NCBI RefSeq assembly: GCF_014207095.1
Contig: NZ_JACHBG010000005.1
Span: 372,001-436,000, forward strand
Length of the DNA stretch: 64,000 nt
Reading direction: 5' to 3'
From: Martinezella lusitana
GTDB lineage: Bacteria > Pseudomonadota > Alphaproteobacteria > Rhizobiales > Rhizobiaceae
Numbering within the stretch: the stretch's first letter is position 1; each line of letters starts with the position of its first letter. Under the pieces are notes generated by a model that had not been told where the DNA came from, did not search any database, and worked only from the letters and a program-made list of their open reading frames with translations. Both the position numbers and the translations under genes were made by a program. Below are positions 36,890 through 45,748 of this stretch, piece by piece.

Positions 36890-39465
36890 TCTGCTGCGAC
36901 GGAGTGGGGTAGTTCAGCCGAGGGGATGCGGCAGGTGACGGTCGTCCCCTTGCCCGGCTGGCTTTCGATGGAAACCTCGCCATCATGCAGGCTGACGAAG
37001 CTTTCGACAATAGAAAGGCCAAGGCCTGCTCCGCTGCGCTTGCCACCCTTGCCGCCCGAGGCAAAGCGATCGAAGACGCTGTGGATCAGCTCTTCCGGTA
37101 TGCCGGGACCCTTGTCGGCGACCGAGAAGACGAAATCTGTGCCTTCGCGTCCGCATTTCAGCGCAATGGTCGAGCCCTCGGGGGCGAAGTTCGCGGCATT
37201 GGTCAGAAGCTTGAGCAGAATCTGCTTCAGCCGCTGCTGATCGGCAACGATGGAGCCGAGACGGGCCGGCACGGTGATTTCGAGCGTCACGCCGCTTTCC
37301 TGCAGCCGGTCGGCGATCTGCATCGATACTTCATCGAGCAGGTCGCTGAGCTCGATCTCGGAATAGTTGAGCCGCATGATGCCGGCGTCGAGCGTAGCCA
37401 GATCGAGAATGTCGTTGACCAGCGTCAGAAGCACCGATGAGGAGGTGGAAATATGGTCGATATATTCGGCCTGCCGATCGTTCAGCGAGCCGATGCCCGG
37501 CGTCTTCAAAAGGTCGGTGAAGCCGATGATGTTGGTCAGCGGCGAGCGCAGCTCGTAGGAGACGTGCTGGACGAAGTCGTTCTTCAGTTCGTCTGCTTTC
37601 AGCAGTGCATCGTTCTTTTCGGTGAGTGCGCGTTCGGCGCGGACGCTGTCGGTCTTGTTGACGAAGGTCAGCATTGTCTGCGCGTTCGGTAGCGGAATGA
37701 CGGCGTAGTCGAGCACGAGATTGGAATAGAGCTCCAGAGTACCCTGCGAAGACGGCCGCTCGTCGTCGAAGCTGGTGATCTGTTCGGCGAAGCGCTTCCA
37801 GCCGTCGGGTCGATCGTAGGAGGGTGCACAGGCTTCGGCCAGCGCCTGGATATGCGTGTCGGGCTTGGCCTGCGCCTCGGTAATGTTCCAGAGAATGCGG
37901 AAAGCCGGGTTCGACAGGCGGATGCGGCCATCGGGACCGAAAACGGCGACGCCTTCGGAGAGATGGTCGATCGTCTCGCCCTGAACCTTGACCAGCGTAT
38001 TGTAGCGCGTTTCGAGATCGACCTGCTCGGTCAGGTTCTCGAACACCCAGGTCGCGCCTCCCTGCGGATGCGCGGTTGCGAACACCCTCAGGATCTGGCC
38101 GTTCGGCAGATGCCAGAGATCGGTCTGCGTATCGAGCGCGCGATAGACGGAAAGGACGCCGTCCTTCCAAGTCTTCCAGTTCAGCTGTTCCGGCAGCTTC
38201 TTGGCGCCGCGCAGCCGGTCCAGAAGCTCACTATTGTCAGGACGCTTCTCGAGGAAGGCGATATCGAGCTCCCAGAGCTGGACGAAGGCCTGATTGTAGA
38301 ATTGCAGCCGCCGGTCGCCGTCGAAGATCGCGACCGGCGTCGCCAGATGATCGAGGGTTTCGGCGTGGCTCTTCAGCGTGCGCGCCAGTTCGGCCCGAAC
38401 CGCTTCCGCCTCGGAAACATCGATCGCCATGCCGGCGGAGCCGTTGGGCGACTTGACGTCGATGACGTCGAAGAACGTGCGGTTGCCGTGCACGACGGTT
38501 GAAATCTTGTCGTGGAAGGGCGATTCCGGCGTTGCCGATGCGCGGATGCGCTCGCGGGCCACCGTCGTCAGGAATTCACGCTCTTCGCGAATTGCTTCTT
38601 CCGCCGAAATAGCCTCGACAGCCTCGCCATAGGCCTGGTTGACCCAGGTGAGCTTGCCTTCCGCATCGCGCTGCCAGACCGGCAGGTCGATGGCATCGAG
38701 CAGATTCTGGAACGCCGAAATCGAGGTCATCAGCCGATCGCGCTCGATCTTCAGCTCGGCCAGTTCGGCGCGCAGATTGTTGAGTGCGATGAAGCGGACG
38801 AAGGCGCGACCGCCGGAAATGCGGCCCTGCGCTTCGAGAATTTCGTCCCGGTTGGTCTCGACGACCATGTCGAAGCTCTGGCCGCTGCCGCGCAGCTTGT
38901 CGATCGCCTTGTCGAGCTCGCCTGCCGACCATGATTTCAGCCAGCGGCCGAAGGCGAGGAACTCGTTATCCTGCGGCGCGCCGGTTTCGACGGGCAGCTG
39001 GCCGAGCAGTTCCGGCCGTGCGTCCTGGCCGTCCCAGATGACGATACGGCGGTTCTTGTCGGCGATCAGTGCCTGATATTGGGAGATGCGCTGGTTGGCG
39101 TCGGAGAGCGCCGTGCGGATCTCGCGGCTTTCGCTTTCCAGATTGCCGCGTTGCCGAACCATCCAGACGGTCGAGAGCAGGGCTGCGGAAATGACGCCGA
39201 TGATGACGGAGAAGACGGCCATTTCGGAAGAGGTGAAGAGGCGCACAGTCGTCTGGGCCGCAACGTCGCTTTGAGCGAGAACAGGTCCCGCGAGGCCGGT
39301 AACAAGACCGCCGAAAACGCTGAGCCGCAGCATGCGGCTGAAGGAGGCCAAGCGGCCCTTGCCGCGCTTCGCCTTCGCCGAAAGCCAATATGCACCACCC
39401 TGCCGCAGTCGCGCCGCCGCTCGGTTTAGCGCTGGCTGATGCAGGTTGTCTTCCCCTTCAGACAT
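36886..39465 (-). CDS. divL: DivL-like PAS sensor kinase with tyrosine at the phosphoacceptor site
   Basis: This 859-residue protein has a membrane segment at about 46-65 and another at about 81-103. Several PAS-like regions follow (ATPVAIFDGDRRLQFYNQAF, GVAVFGPDGRIRLSNPAF), then HisKA and HATPase_c domains. The H-box reads VQHVSYELRSPLTNIIGF: the usual His before ELR is Tyr (residue 637, codon TAC at 37557-37555). This is the hallmark of Caulobacter DivL, which regulates CckA and hence CtrA in the cell cycle. The ATP site looks intact (DKGPGIPEEL, GAGLGLSIV). It overlaps tsaE-amgK by four bases. The name rests on the Tyr and domain layout. Confidence 0.9.
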   Translation of the reverse strand: MSEGEDNLHQPALNRAAARLRQGGAYWLSAKAKRGKGRLASFSRMLRLSVFGGLVTGLAGPVLAQSDVAAQTTVRLFTSSEMAVFSVIIGVISAALLSTVWMVRQRGNLESESREIRTALSDANQRISQYQALIADKNRRIVIWDGQDARPELLGQLPVETGAPQDNEFLAFGRWLKSWSAGELDKAIDKLRGSGQSFDMVVETNRDEILEAQGRISGGRAFVRFIALNNLRAELAELKIERDRLMTSISAFQNLLDAIDLPVWQRDAEGKLTWVNQAYGEAVEAISAEEAIREEREFLTTVARERIRASATPESPFHDKISTVVHGNRTFFDVIDVKSPNGSAGMAIDVSEAEAVRAELARTLKSHAETLDHLATPVAIFDGDRRLQFYNQAFVQLWELDIAFLEKRPDNSELLDRLRGAKKLPEQLNWKTWKDGVLSVYRALDTQTDLWHLPNGQILRVFATAHPQGGATWVFENLTEQVDLETRYNTLVKVQGETIDHLSEGVAVFGPDGRIRLSNPAFRILWNITEAQAKPDTHIQALAEACAPSYDRPDGWKRFAEQITSFDDERPSSQGTLELYSNLVLDYAVIPLPNAQTMLTFVNKTDSVRAERALTEKNDALLKADELKNDFVQHVSYELRSPLTNIIGFTDLLKTPGIGSLNDRQAEYIDHISTSSSVLLTLVNDILDLATLDAGIMRLNYSEIELSDLLDEVSMQIADRLQESGVTLEITVPARLGSIVADQQRLKQILLKLLTNAANFAPEGSTIALKCGREGTDFVFSVADKGPGIPEELIHSVFDRFASGGKGGKRSGAGLGLSIVESFVSLHDGEVSIESQPGKGTTVTCRIPSAELPHSVAAE

Positions 39466-39487
39466 AAGAGGTCTGTCTCCGTCTTTC

Positions 39488-39600
39488 AGAGCATGATGCC
39501 GAAAAGTGTAAACGGTTTTCGGACGAGATCATGCTCTACTTATCTGATTGTAGAGCGAATTCAGATTCTAGGCCGAACAGACCTAAAATCATCCGGCTCT
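39488..39600. repeat. RIME-like element, family C, copy 1
   Basis: AGAGCATGATGCCGAAAAGT is mirrored by GAGATCATGCTCT, a first hairpin at about 39488-39537. The second half, TAGAGCGAATTCAGATTCTA to CATCCGGCTCT, forms another. A close copy lies at 44554-44665. It occupies the gap upstream of divL, so the divL promoter must overlap it or lie beyond it, towards ahcY. Confidence 0.8.
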
Positions 39601-39782
39601 ACTGTGCCGCATCCTGACAAGACATCCCATTTTCATGGCTCCGGGCACGCCCGGTTCGTCACGAATCAAGTGTAAAAACAATACTGCCTAAGGGAATCTG
39701 CGGGAAGGGAGCTGGCTAAAAAATAAGCCCCGGCATTTGTCAATGCCAGGGCCACAAGATGTTGTGGATACTGTTTTAGCAA
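39601..39782. other. Gene-free spacer between the ahcY stop and the divL upstream repeat
   Basis: This contains no supportable gene. About 39726-39764 includes CCCCGGCATTTGTCAATGCCAGGG on the plus strand. There GGCATT faces AATGCC, a hairpin that could terminate the leftward... that is, minus-strand readthrough is directed away from here past the ahcY stop at 39783, so it is placed correctly for ahcY termination. There is no long T-run on the minus strand except TTTTTTAGCC just beyond. Confidence 0.5.
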
Positions 39783-41183
39783 TCAGTATCTGTAGTGGTT
39801 CGACTTGAACGGGCCCTTCGGCGTCACGCCGATATACGAAGCCTGCTCTTCGGAAAGCTCGGTCAGTTTCACGCCAAGCTTGGCGAGATGCAGGCGAGCG
39901 ACCTTCTCGTCGAGGTGCTTCGGCAGCACGTAGACTTCGTTCTTGTATTCGTCGGGCTTGGTGAAGAGCTCGATCTGGGCCAACGTCTGGTTGGTGAAGG
40001 AAGCCGACATCACGAAGGACGGGTGGCCGGTGGCGTTGCCAAGGTTCAAGAGGCGGCCTTCCGAGAGCAGGATGATGCGGTTGCCCTTGGAGAACTCGAC
40101 CATGTCGACTTGCGGCTTGATGTTCGTCCACTTCTGGTTCCGCAGAGCGGCAACCTGGATTTCGTTGTCGAAGTGGCCGATGTTGCCGACGATCGCCATG
40201 TCCTTCATCGCACGCATGTGGTCGATGCGGATGACGTCCTTGTTGCCGGTCGTGGTGATGAAGATGTCAGCCGAGGAAACGACGTCCTCGAGCTGAACGA
40301 CTTCGTAGCCGTCCATGGCGGCCTGCAGGGCGCAGATCGGATCGACTTCGGTTACCTTGACGCGAGCGCCGGCGCCGGAAAGCGAAGCGGCAGAACCCTT
40401 GCCCACGTCGCCGTAACCGCAGACGACGGCAACCTTGCCGGCCATCATGACGTCGGTGGCGCGGCGGATACCGTCAACCAGCGATTCCTTGCAGCCGTAC
40501 TTGTTGTCGAACTTCGACTTGGTGACGCTGTCGTTGACGTTGATGGCCGGGAAGGGCAGCAGGCCCTTCTGGCTGAGCTGGTAGAGACGGTTGACGCCCG
40601 TGGTGGTTTCTTCGGTCACGCCCTTGATGGCGTCGCGCTGCTTGGTGAACCAGCCCGGCGAAGCCTTGAGGCGCTTCTTGATCTGGGCGAAGAGGATCTC
40701 TTCTTCTTCCGAATGCGGATTGGAGAGTACGTCCTCACCGGCTTCGGCGCGGGCGCCGAGCAGGATGTACATCGTGGCGTCGCCGCCATCGTCGAGGATC
40801 ATGTTGGACACGCCACCGTCGGTCCACTGGAAGATCTTGTCGGTGTAGATCCAGTAGTCTTCGAGGCTCTCACCCTTGACGGCGAAGACCGGAACGCCGG
40901 AGGCGGCGATCGCAGCGGCGGCGTGGTCCTGGGTTGAGAAGATGTTGCACGATGCCCAACGTACCTGAGCGCCGAGTGCCACCAGCGTCTCGATGAGAAC
41001 GGCGGTCTGGATCGTCATATGCAGCGAACCGGTGATGCGGGCGCCCTTCAGCGGCTGTGCTTCGCCGAATTCGGCGCGGCAAGCCATCAGGCCCGGCATT
41101 TCGGTTTCGGCGATCGAGATTTCCTTACGGCCGAAATCGGCAAGGCCGATATCCGCGACGACGTAGTCCTTTTCAGTGCTCAT
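39783..41183 (-). CDS. ahcY: S-adenosylhomocysteine hydrolase AhcY
   Basis: AhcY splits S-adenosylhomocysteine into homocysteine and adenosine, clearing the product of all methyltransferases. The N-terminal substrate domain begins [20 protein letters not shown]. The NAD domain has [16 protein letters not shown] and TTTGNKDVI. The C-terminus is [11 protein letters not shown], where the NAD-contacting Lys/Tyr are expected. The length is 466 residues. I chose the ATG at 41183; the longer frame to 41255 lacks homology. A perfect palindrome at 41310-41331, 127 bases upstream, is a likely operator. Confidence 0.98.
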   Translation of the reverse strand: MSTEKDYVVADIGLADFGRKEISIAETEMPGLMACRAEFGEAQPLKGARITGSLHMTIQTAVLIETLVALGAQVRWASCNIFSTQDHAAAAIAASGVPVFAVKGESLEDYWIYTDKIFQWTDGGVSNMILDDGGDATMYILLGARAEAGEDVLSNPHSEEEEILFAQIKKRLKASPGWFTKQRDAIKGVTEETTTGVNRLYQLSQKGLLPFPAINVNDSVTKSKFDNKYGCKESLVDGIRRATDVMMAGKVAVVCGYGDVGKGSAASLSGAGARVKVTEVDPICALQAAMDGYEVVQLEDVVSSADIFITTTGNKDVIRIDHMRAMKDMAIVGNIGHFDNEIQVAALRNQKWTNIKPQVDMVEFSKGNRIILLSEGRLLNLGNATGHPSFVMSASFTNQTLAQIELFTKPDEYKNEVYVLPKHLDEKVARLHLAKLGVKLTELSEEQASYIGVTPKGPFKSNHYRY

Positions 41184-41309
41184 GAAAGTCTCCAGCCTGA
41201 ACGATGCAGTCGCGCCAAGGACAAACGCCTCGGCCGAATGCAACCAAAATTGCACGCGATAGCGTGTGGATGATGCCGTGTAGCAGGCTTCAGAGTGGAA
41301 ATCAATGAT

Positions 41310-41331
41310 GATATAAAGAAGTCTTTATATC
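41310..41331. promoter_or_regulatory. Perfect palindromic operator candidate upstream of ahcY
   Basis: GATATAAAGA (41310-41319), two bases, then TCTTTATATC (41322-41331) form a perfect 10+10 inverted repeat. A second TTTATATC follows directly at 41332-41339, so a half-site is duplicated in tandem. It lies in the HPr-ahcY gap. ahcY is often controlled by ArsR-type SAH-sensing regulators (SahR) that bind AT-rich palindromes. Binding by such a protein here is inference; no such regulator gene is in the window. Confidence 0.7.
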
Positions 41332-41362
41332 TTTATATCCAGGCGATGGCAGGCCGGAAAGC

Positions 41363-41638
41363 CTATATTTCCTCGCCGAATTTGTTGGCGACCAACTGAT
41401 CCAGTGCCTCGAGCGCTTCGGCGGCCTGATTGCCGCTGGCCGTCACCATGACGCTGCAGCCCGGGCTTGCGGCCAGCATCATTAGGCCCATGATCGAGGT
41501 GCCGCCGACCGTCGTGCCGTCCTTGGAAACGGTAATGGCAGCGTCGTAGGCTTCGACGGTCTGAACGAATTTGGCGGAGGCGCGGGCGTGGAGGCCTCGC
41601 TTGTTGATAATGAGGAGTTCCCGGGAAAGCTCTGTCAT
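41363..41638 (-). CDS. HPr-family phosphocarrier protein (PTS-Ntr type)
   Basis: HPr passes phosphate from enzyme I to EIIA proteins. The phosphorylated histidine is in NKRGLHARASAKFV (His17). GTSIMGLMMLAASPG holds the regulatory-serine region (Ser about 46-48). The 91 residues are typical. It is 19 bases after the EIIA gene and downstream of hprK, whose product would phosphorylate the serine. Rhizobia mostly lack sugar-transporting PTS, so this set is thought to be regulatory. Confidence 0.95.
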   Translation of the reverse strand: MTELSRELLIINKRGLHARASAKFVQTVEAYDAAITVSKDGTTVGGTSIMGLMMLAASPGCSVMVTASGNQAAEALEALDQLVANKFGEEI

Positions 41639-41657
41639 TGGAGGCGGTGCTGTCTCG

Positions 41658-42059
41658 TCATTTGCCGCTGAGCACGCGGCTGGCCACGTTGATGTATTTG
41701 CGACCGGCTTCCGATGCTTCCACCAGCGCCTTTTCCATATTGTTGTCGCCGCGCACGCCGGCGAGTTTGATGAGCATGGGCAGATTGACGCCGGCGATCA
41801 CCTCGGTGTGGCCGCTGTTCATCACGGAAATTGCGAGATTGGAAGGAGTGCCGCCGAACATGTCGGTCAGGATGATGACGCCATGGCCGTCATCGGCGCC
41901 GGCAACAGCCTGCAGAATGTCCTGCCGCCGCTTGTCCATGTCGTCTTCGGGACCAATGCATACCGTCTCTATGAACTTCTGCGGACCAACGACATGCTCG
42001 ACCGCATGCCGAAACTCTTCAGCCAGCTTGCCATGAGTGACAAGCACAAGTCCGATCAT
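41658..42059 (-). CDS. PTS EIIA component, mannose family (EIIA-Man)
   Basis: This is a 133-residue EIIA-Man fold. MIGLVLVTHGKLAEEF has the phosphorylated histidine at residue 9. IILTDMFGGTPSNLAISVM is the family block around the dimer interface. No EIIB/C/D transport partners are nearby, so a regulatory role with HPr and HprK is likely. In rhizobia and Brucella this protein belongs to the PTS-Ntr circuit. The gap of 153 bases upstream to hprK may hold an own promoter. Confidence 0.95.
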   Translation of the reverse strand: MIGLVLVTHGKLAEEFRHAVEHVVGPQKFIETVCIGPEDDMDKRRQDILQAVAGADDGHGVIILTDMFGGTPSNLAISVMNSGHTEVIAGVNLPMLIKLAGVRGDNNMEKALVEASEAGRKYINVASRVLSGK

Positions 42060-42212
42060 GATATTACTGCTCCCATCGCATTACGCAAACAGGTGGCCCA
42101 TATCGCAATGCAGCAATGGCGTCCACCGGTGGGGGGACATCTTGGCCATGAAAAGACGAAGTGCAAGCTTAAAATATAGGATTAGAGCGCGTGTCGGGGC
42201 CAAATGGGCCAT

Positions 42213-42677
42213 TTAATCCAGTCTTGCGCCGATTTTTGCAGTTATTACCGCGAGCGGGTTCGCTGAGGTTGCGGACAATCGGATCAAAGGCAACTGGATC
42301 GAGTCCGTAATGTCGATCTGTTCGTCTTCCGGCGGCAATCGGTCGGCGGTGGCTGGATCGACCGGAAGGATGGCAAAATGCATCTCCGCCTTTGAAACGT
42401 AAGGTATGCGAACGATGCCGGTATAGCGAATTTCAATCAGACCGGCGATGGAGGGCGGACATTCGGCAATGATAGAGCTCTCACGCTTTGCTATCAGCAC
42501 ACGGTCGTCGGCGACCAGCATCGCGTTGAGCCCCAGCGGTTTGGCAGCTGCCAGGCAGGAAAAGGCGAGGGTGGATTTGCCGCTTCCGGAGGGGCCGAGA
42601 AACAGAAGCCCGGTCTTGCCGACGACGATGGCAGTGGCGTGAATATTCGTTGCTTCGTCGGGCATGCGGCCGCTCAT
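42213..42677 (-). CDS. hprK: Short HPr kinase/phosphorylase HprK
   Basis: HprK phosphorylates and dephosphorylates HPr on serine. It is the short alphaproteobacterial form (154 residues) that lacks the N-terminal domain of Firmicute HprK. The Walker A loop FLGPSGSGKSTLAFS is at about 27-41. LVADDRVLI follows, then IAGLIEIRYTGIVRIPYV, the HprK signature region. The ATG overlaps the chvG stop by four bases, which ties PTS control to the ChvGI two-component system. Confidence 0.95.
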   Translation of the reverse strand: MSGRMPDEATNIHATAIVVGKTGLLFLGPSGSGKSTLAFSCLAAAKPLGLNAMLVADDRVLIAKRESSIIAECPPSIAGLIEIRYTGIVRIPYVSKAEMHFAILPVDPATADRLPPEDEQIDITDSIQLPLIRLSATSANPLAVITAKIGARLD

Positions 42678-44512
42678 GCCGTCGTTTGTGCCGGCAGCGA
42701 GAGGATGAAGCGTGCGCCGAGCAGCGTCGTGCCGTCGCTGTCGATGATGTTTTCGGCCCGAAGCGATCCGCCATGCGCTTCGGCGATCTGCCGGCTGATG
42801 GAGAGACCGAGGCCGGAATTCTGCCCGAAACCTTCGGATTCCGGCCGGTCGGTATAGAAGCGCTCGAAGATCCGATCGATATCTTCCGCCTGGATGCCCG
42901 GACCGTTGTCCTCGATATAGATGACGCAGCGCGTGCGCGTGCGCGTCAGCCGCACCGTAATCTTGCCGGTATCGTTCGGAACGAAGGACCGGGCATTCTC
43001 GATCAGATTGGTTACGATCTGACCGATACGCAGGTCGTGACCTTCGACAGTGAATTTCGCCTTGTTGGCCGGCTTGCGGTCGATCACATATTCGATCTCG
43101 ACCGCCTTCTTGCTGTGCCCTACCTGCCGCGAAATATCGATCATGTCGCGCAGCAGCACTTCCAGATCGAGCGTTCTTGCATCCGATCGCGCGAGTTCGG
43201 CATCGAGACGCGAGGCATCCGAGATGTCGCTGATCAGGCGGTCGAGGCGGCGCACGTCATGCTGGATCACATCCATCAGCCGCTTCTTGGAATCGTCGCT
43301 TTTGGCAAGCGGCAGCGTTTCGACGGCGCTGCGCAGCGATGTCAGCGGGTTCTTCAGTTCATGGCTGACGTCGGCGGCGAAGCTTTCGATCGCGTCGATC
43401 CTATCGTAGAGCGCGGATGTCATGTCGCGCAGCGCGATCGACAGATTGCCGATTTCGTCCTGGCGCGCGGAGAAATCCGGAATTTCCTCGCGCTCCTTCG
43501 CCCCGCCGCGACGCACGCGGATGGCTGCAGCCGAAAGCCGGCGCAGCGGATTGGCTATCGTGGAGGACAAGAGCAGCGACAGCACGACGTTGACGAGTGT
43601 CGCAACGCCGAAAACGCGCATGATGGCCAGGCGCTCGGCATGGACGATCTTGTCGATATCGCCGGCCTGGGTCGAGAGCAGCAGCACGCCGAGCACGGCG
43701 CGGAAGCGCTGGACCGGTACGGCGACCGAAACGATCAGCTCGCCCTTCTCCGTAGTACGGACCACGGCACCGCGCACGCCGGTGAGCGCATTCATGACTT
43801 CCGGATAGATGGAGCCGTCGCCGCCGGGCGCTTCCTTGTAAACAGGCAGATTGCCCGGCTGCAGCATCTTGTTGAGCAGGCCGCTGAACCAGTCGGACCA
43901 GCTCTGCTTCTCGTCGTCGACGGGCGGCAGATCGTAGCGCAGCACCTGCCCGCGCGAATAAAGATGGCGGCTGTCGAGGAGCAGGTTCGCGTCCGCATCG
44001 AAGATGCGCGCGCGGGTACGCGTCGGCGAAATCAGCCGCGTCAGCACCGGCGCCACCTTTTCCGGATCGATCGGGAATTCCAGATCCTCGTCGTTCGGAA
44101 CGGGCGTTATGCTTTGGCCTGCCTGCAGCTCCAGAAGCTTCTGCGGATCGATGGTGATGGAGTTCGTGTCGACCGACGCGGATGCCGAGACGGCGCCGGC
44201 GATGATCTCGCCCTGCGTCAGCAGGCTCTCGACGCGGGCGTCGATCAGGCCTTCGCGAAACTGATTGAGGTAGAGAATGCCGCCGACGAGCACGACGAGG
44301 GCGGCAAGATTGAAGAACAGGATTCGCCGCGTCAGGCTGGAAAAGACGGCATTGCCGAAGATCCGGCGGATCAGAACGAACGGATGAGTCCATCGGCGGC
44401 GCGCGATTCGAGCGCCGCTCGGGCTTTCCGAGTCGTCTATATCTCTGTCCTGCACCAGCTGTGCCAAGCCTACGGCCCTTTCAAAGAACGGGATCGGCGA
44501 TCCCGTCCGCAT
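42674..44512 (-). CDS. chvG: Sensor histidine kinase ChvG (ExoS)
   Basis: ChvG is the membrane sensor for acid and envelope conditions in Agrobacterium and Sinorhizobium, controlling exopolysaccharide, motility and host interaction through ChvI. Transmembrane segments lie at about residues 63-82 and near 300. They enclose a periplasmic domain of about 210 residues. A HAMP-like region follows. The H-box FAADVSHELKNPLTSLRSA has His384. The ATPase motifs are LIENARSF, DNGPGIQAED and GQNSGLGLSISRQIAEAHGG. Length 612. GGAATAAGAG precedes the ATG. In this group ExoR normally restrains the kinase; exoR is not in the window. Confidence 0.96.
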   Translation of the reverse strand: MRTGSPIPFFERAVGLAQLVQDRDIDDSESPSGARIARRRWTHPFVLIRRIFGNAVFSSLTRRILFFNLAALVVLVGGILYLNQFREGLIDARVESLLTQGEIIAGAVSASASVDTNSITIDPQKLLELQAGQSITPVPNDEDLEFPIDPEKVAPVLTRLISPTRTRARIFDADANLLLDSRHLYSRGQVLRYDLPPVDDEKQSWSDWFSGLLNKMLQPGNLPVYKEAPGGDGSIYPEVMNALTGVRGAVVRTTEKGELIVSVAVPVQRFRAVLGVLLLSTQAGDIDKIVHAERLAIMRVFGVATLVNVVLSLLLSSTIANPLRRLSAAAIRVRRGGAKEREEIPDFSARQDEIGNLSIALRDMTSALYDRIDAIESFAADVSHELKNPLTSLRSAVETLPLAKSDDSKKRLMDVIQHDVRRLDRLISDISDASRLDAELARSDARTLDLEVLLRDMIDISRQVGHSKKAVEIEYVIDRKPANKAKFTVEGHDLRIGQIVTNLIENARSFVPNDTGKITVRLTRTRTRCVIYIEDNGPGIQAEDIDRIFERFYTDRPESEGFGQNSGLGLSISRQIAEAHGGSLRAENIIDSDGTTLLGARFILSLPAQTTA

Positions 44513-44553
44513 GCTCTTATTCCATTGGGCGCCGTATGGTCCAGTTAACTATC

Positions 44554-44665
44554 CGAGCATGATGCCGAAAAGTGTAAGCGGTTTTCGGACGACATCATGC
44601 TCCATTCTTTAGATCCTAGAGCGGATTCAGATTTTAGGTCGTTCGACCTAAAATCATCCGGCTCT
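44554..44665. repeat. RIME-like element, family C, copy 2, between chvI and chvG
   Basis: GAGCATGATGCCGAAAAGTG is mirrored by GACATCATGCTC; then TAGAGCGGATTCAGATTTTA leads to CATCCGGCTCT. It matches 39488-39600 nearly base for base over most of its length. It fills most of the 151-base gap in the chvI-chvG operon and touches the chvI stop. Confidence 0.85.
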
Positions 44666-45416
44666 AAGCGGCTTCGCGGAAGCGATAGCCGACGCCATAC
44701 AGCGTCTCGATCATATCAAAATCGAGGTCGACCATCTTGAATTTCTTGCGCAGCCGCTTGATATGGCTGTCGATCGTGCGGTCGTCGACATAGACCTGTT
44801 CGTCATAGGCGGCGTCCATCAGGGCGTCGCGGCTCTTGACTACGCCAGGGCGCTGGGCCAGCGAATGCAGGATCAGGAACTCGGTCACGGTCAGCGTCAC
44901 CGGCTCGCCCTTCCAGGTGCAGGTATGGCGTTCCTGGTCCATGACGAGCTGGCCGCGCTCCAGCGAGCGGGCTTGCTGTGTCGCTCCCGGCTTCGCGACC
45001 GCGTTGCCGCCGCCGGCAGCGTTCGCGGCTTCGCGGGCCGAAGCGCGGCGAAGCACGGCCTTGACGCGCTCGACTAGCAGGCGCTGCGAGAAAGGCTTGG
45101 TGATGAAGTCGTCGGCGCCCATCTTCAGGCCGAAAAGCTCATCGATCTCCTCGTCCTTGGACGTCAGGAAGATCACGGGCAGATCGGACTTCTGGCGCAG
45201 GCGGCGCAGCAGCTCCATGCCGTCCATGCGAGGCATCTTGATATCGAAAATCGCCAATTGCGGCGGCCGTGCCAGCAGGCCGTCAAGCGCCGAAGCTCCG
45301 TCCGTATAAGTCTCTACCTTATATCCCTCCGCTTCCAAGGCAATCGATACGGAAGTCAGGATATTGCGGTCGTCGTCAACGAGCGCGATTGTCAACATGG
45401 TATTCGTCTCCGTCAT
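44664..45416 (-). CDS. chvI: Response regulator ChvI (ExoI)
   Basis: ChvI is the OmpR-type partner of ChvG. The receiver domain has [11 protein letters not shown], the phosphorylated aspartate in [12 protein letters not shown] (Asp58), and IFLTSKDEE and ITKPFSQ. The C-terminal winged-helix domain has [19 protein letters not shown] and [17 protein letters not shown] Gly/Ala-rich linker (about 135-150) joins them. Length 250. An ATG at 45398 ([10 protein letters not shown]), preceded by GGAGACG, is an equally good start and closer to the S. meliloti protein. It diverges from pckA. Confidence 0.97.
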   Translation of the reverse strand: MTETNTMLTIALVDDDRNILTSVSIALEAEGYKVETYTDGASALDGLLARPPQLAIFDIKMPRMDGMELLRRLRQKSDLPVIFLTSKDEEIDELFGLKMGADDFITKPFSQRLLVERVKAVLRRASAREAANAAGGGNAVAKPGATQQARSLERGQLVMDQERHTCTWKGEPVTLTVTEFLILHSLAQRPGVVKSRDALMDAAYDEQVYVDDRTIDSHIKRLRKKFKMVDLDFDMIETLYGVGYRFREAA

Positions 45417-45748
45417 CAGTGCGCGTCTCCCGGATTTGGAATCCAGCCCAGGCGGTCTGCCAGCTCGGTTGGCGATAACCTGGCGCGCTTATGAGGATAA
45501 AGGTGGAACAAATTGTGGCAAAGATAAAGGGGAGGATTGTCGCGGAGCAATTTGCTTGCTCAAGGGTTGTGCGACGAAACGTCCCGATGTCCATCATTCA
45601 AACGATTTAAAATTGCGTCGTTTTATTTAAATCGATTAAATATCTGATATCATTAAATATTTTTAGCTTTCTGCTCTTGTGCTTTTAAAAAGACACATCT
45701 ACGCTTTAGACAATTCTAACGTCCAAGCCCTTGCAGAGGAAAAAAGTG
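45417..45748. promoter_or_regulatory. Divergent promoter region between chvI and pckA
   Basis: This 330-base region must hold promoters for both chvI and pckA. It is unusually AT-rich from about 45595 to 45720, with TTAAA/TTTAA runs and ATCGATTAAATATCTGATAT. Such a stretch is uncommon in this genome. I cannot assign a binding site. The frames crossing it at 45258-45630 have no recognisable products. Confidence 0.6.

Noticed and set aside
41184..41309. SAM or SAH riboswitch before ahcY
   Set aside because: I could not find a pseudoknot or helix pattern of a known SAM/SAH riboswitch class in the leader; a protein-binding palindrome is the better explanation.
42650..44548. 632-codon plus-strand open frame
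   Set aside because: It is antisense to chvG over its whole length. Its translation is His/Arg/Asp-rich with no recognisable domain, as expected from a GC-rich complementary strand.
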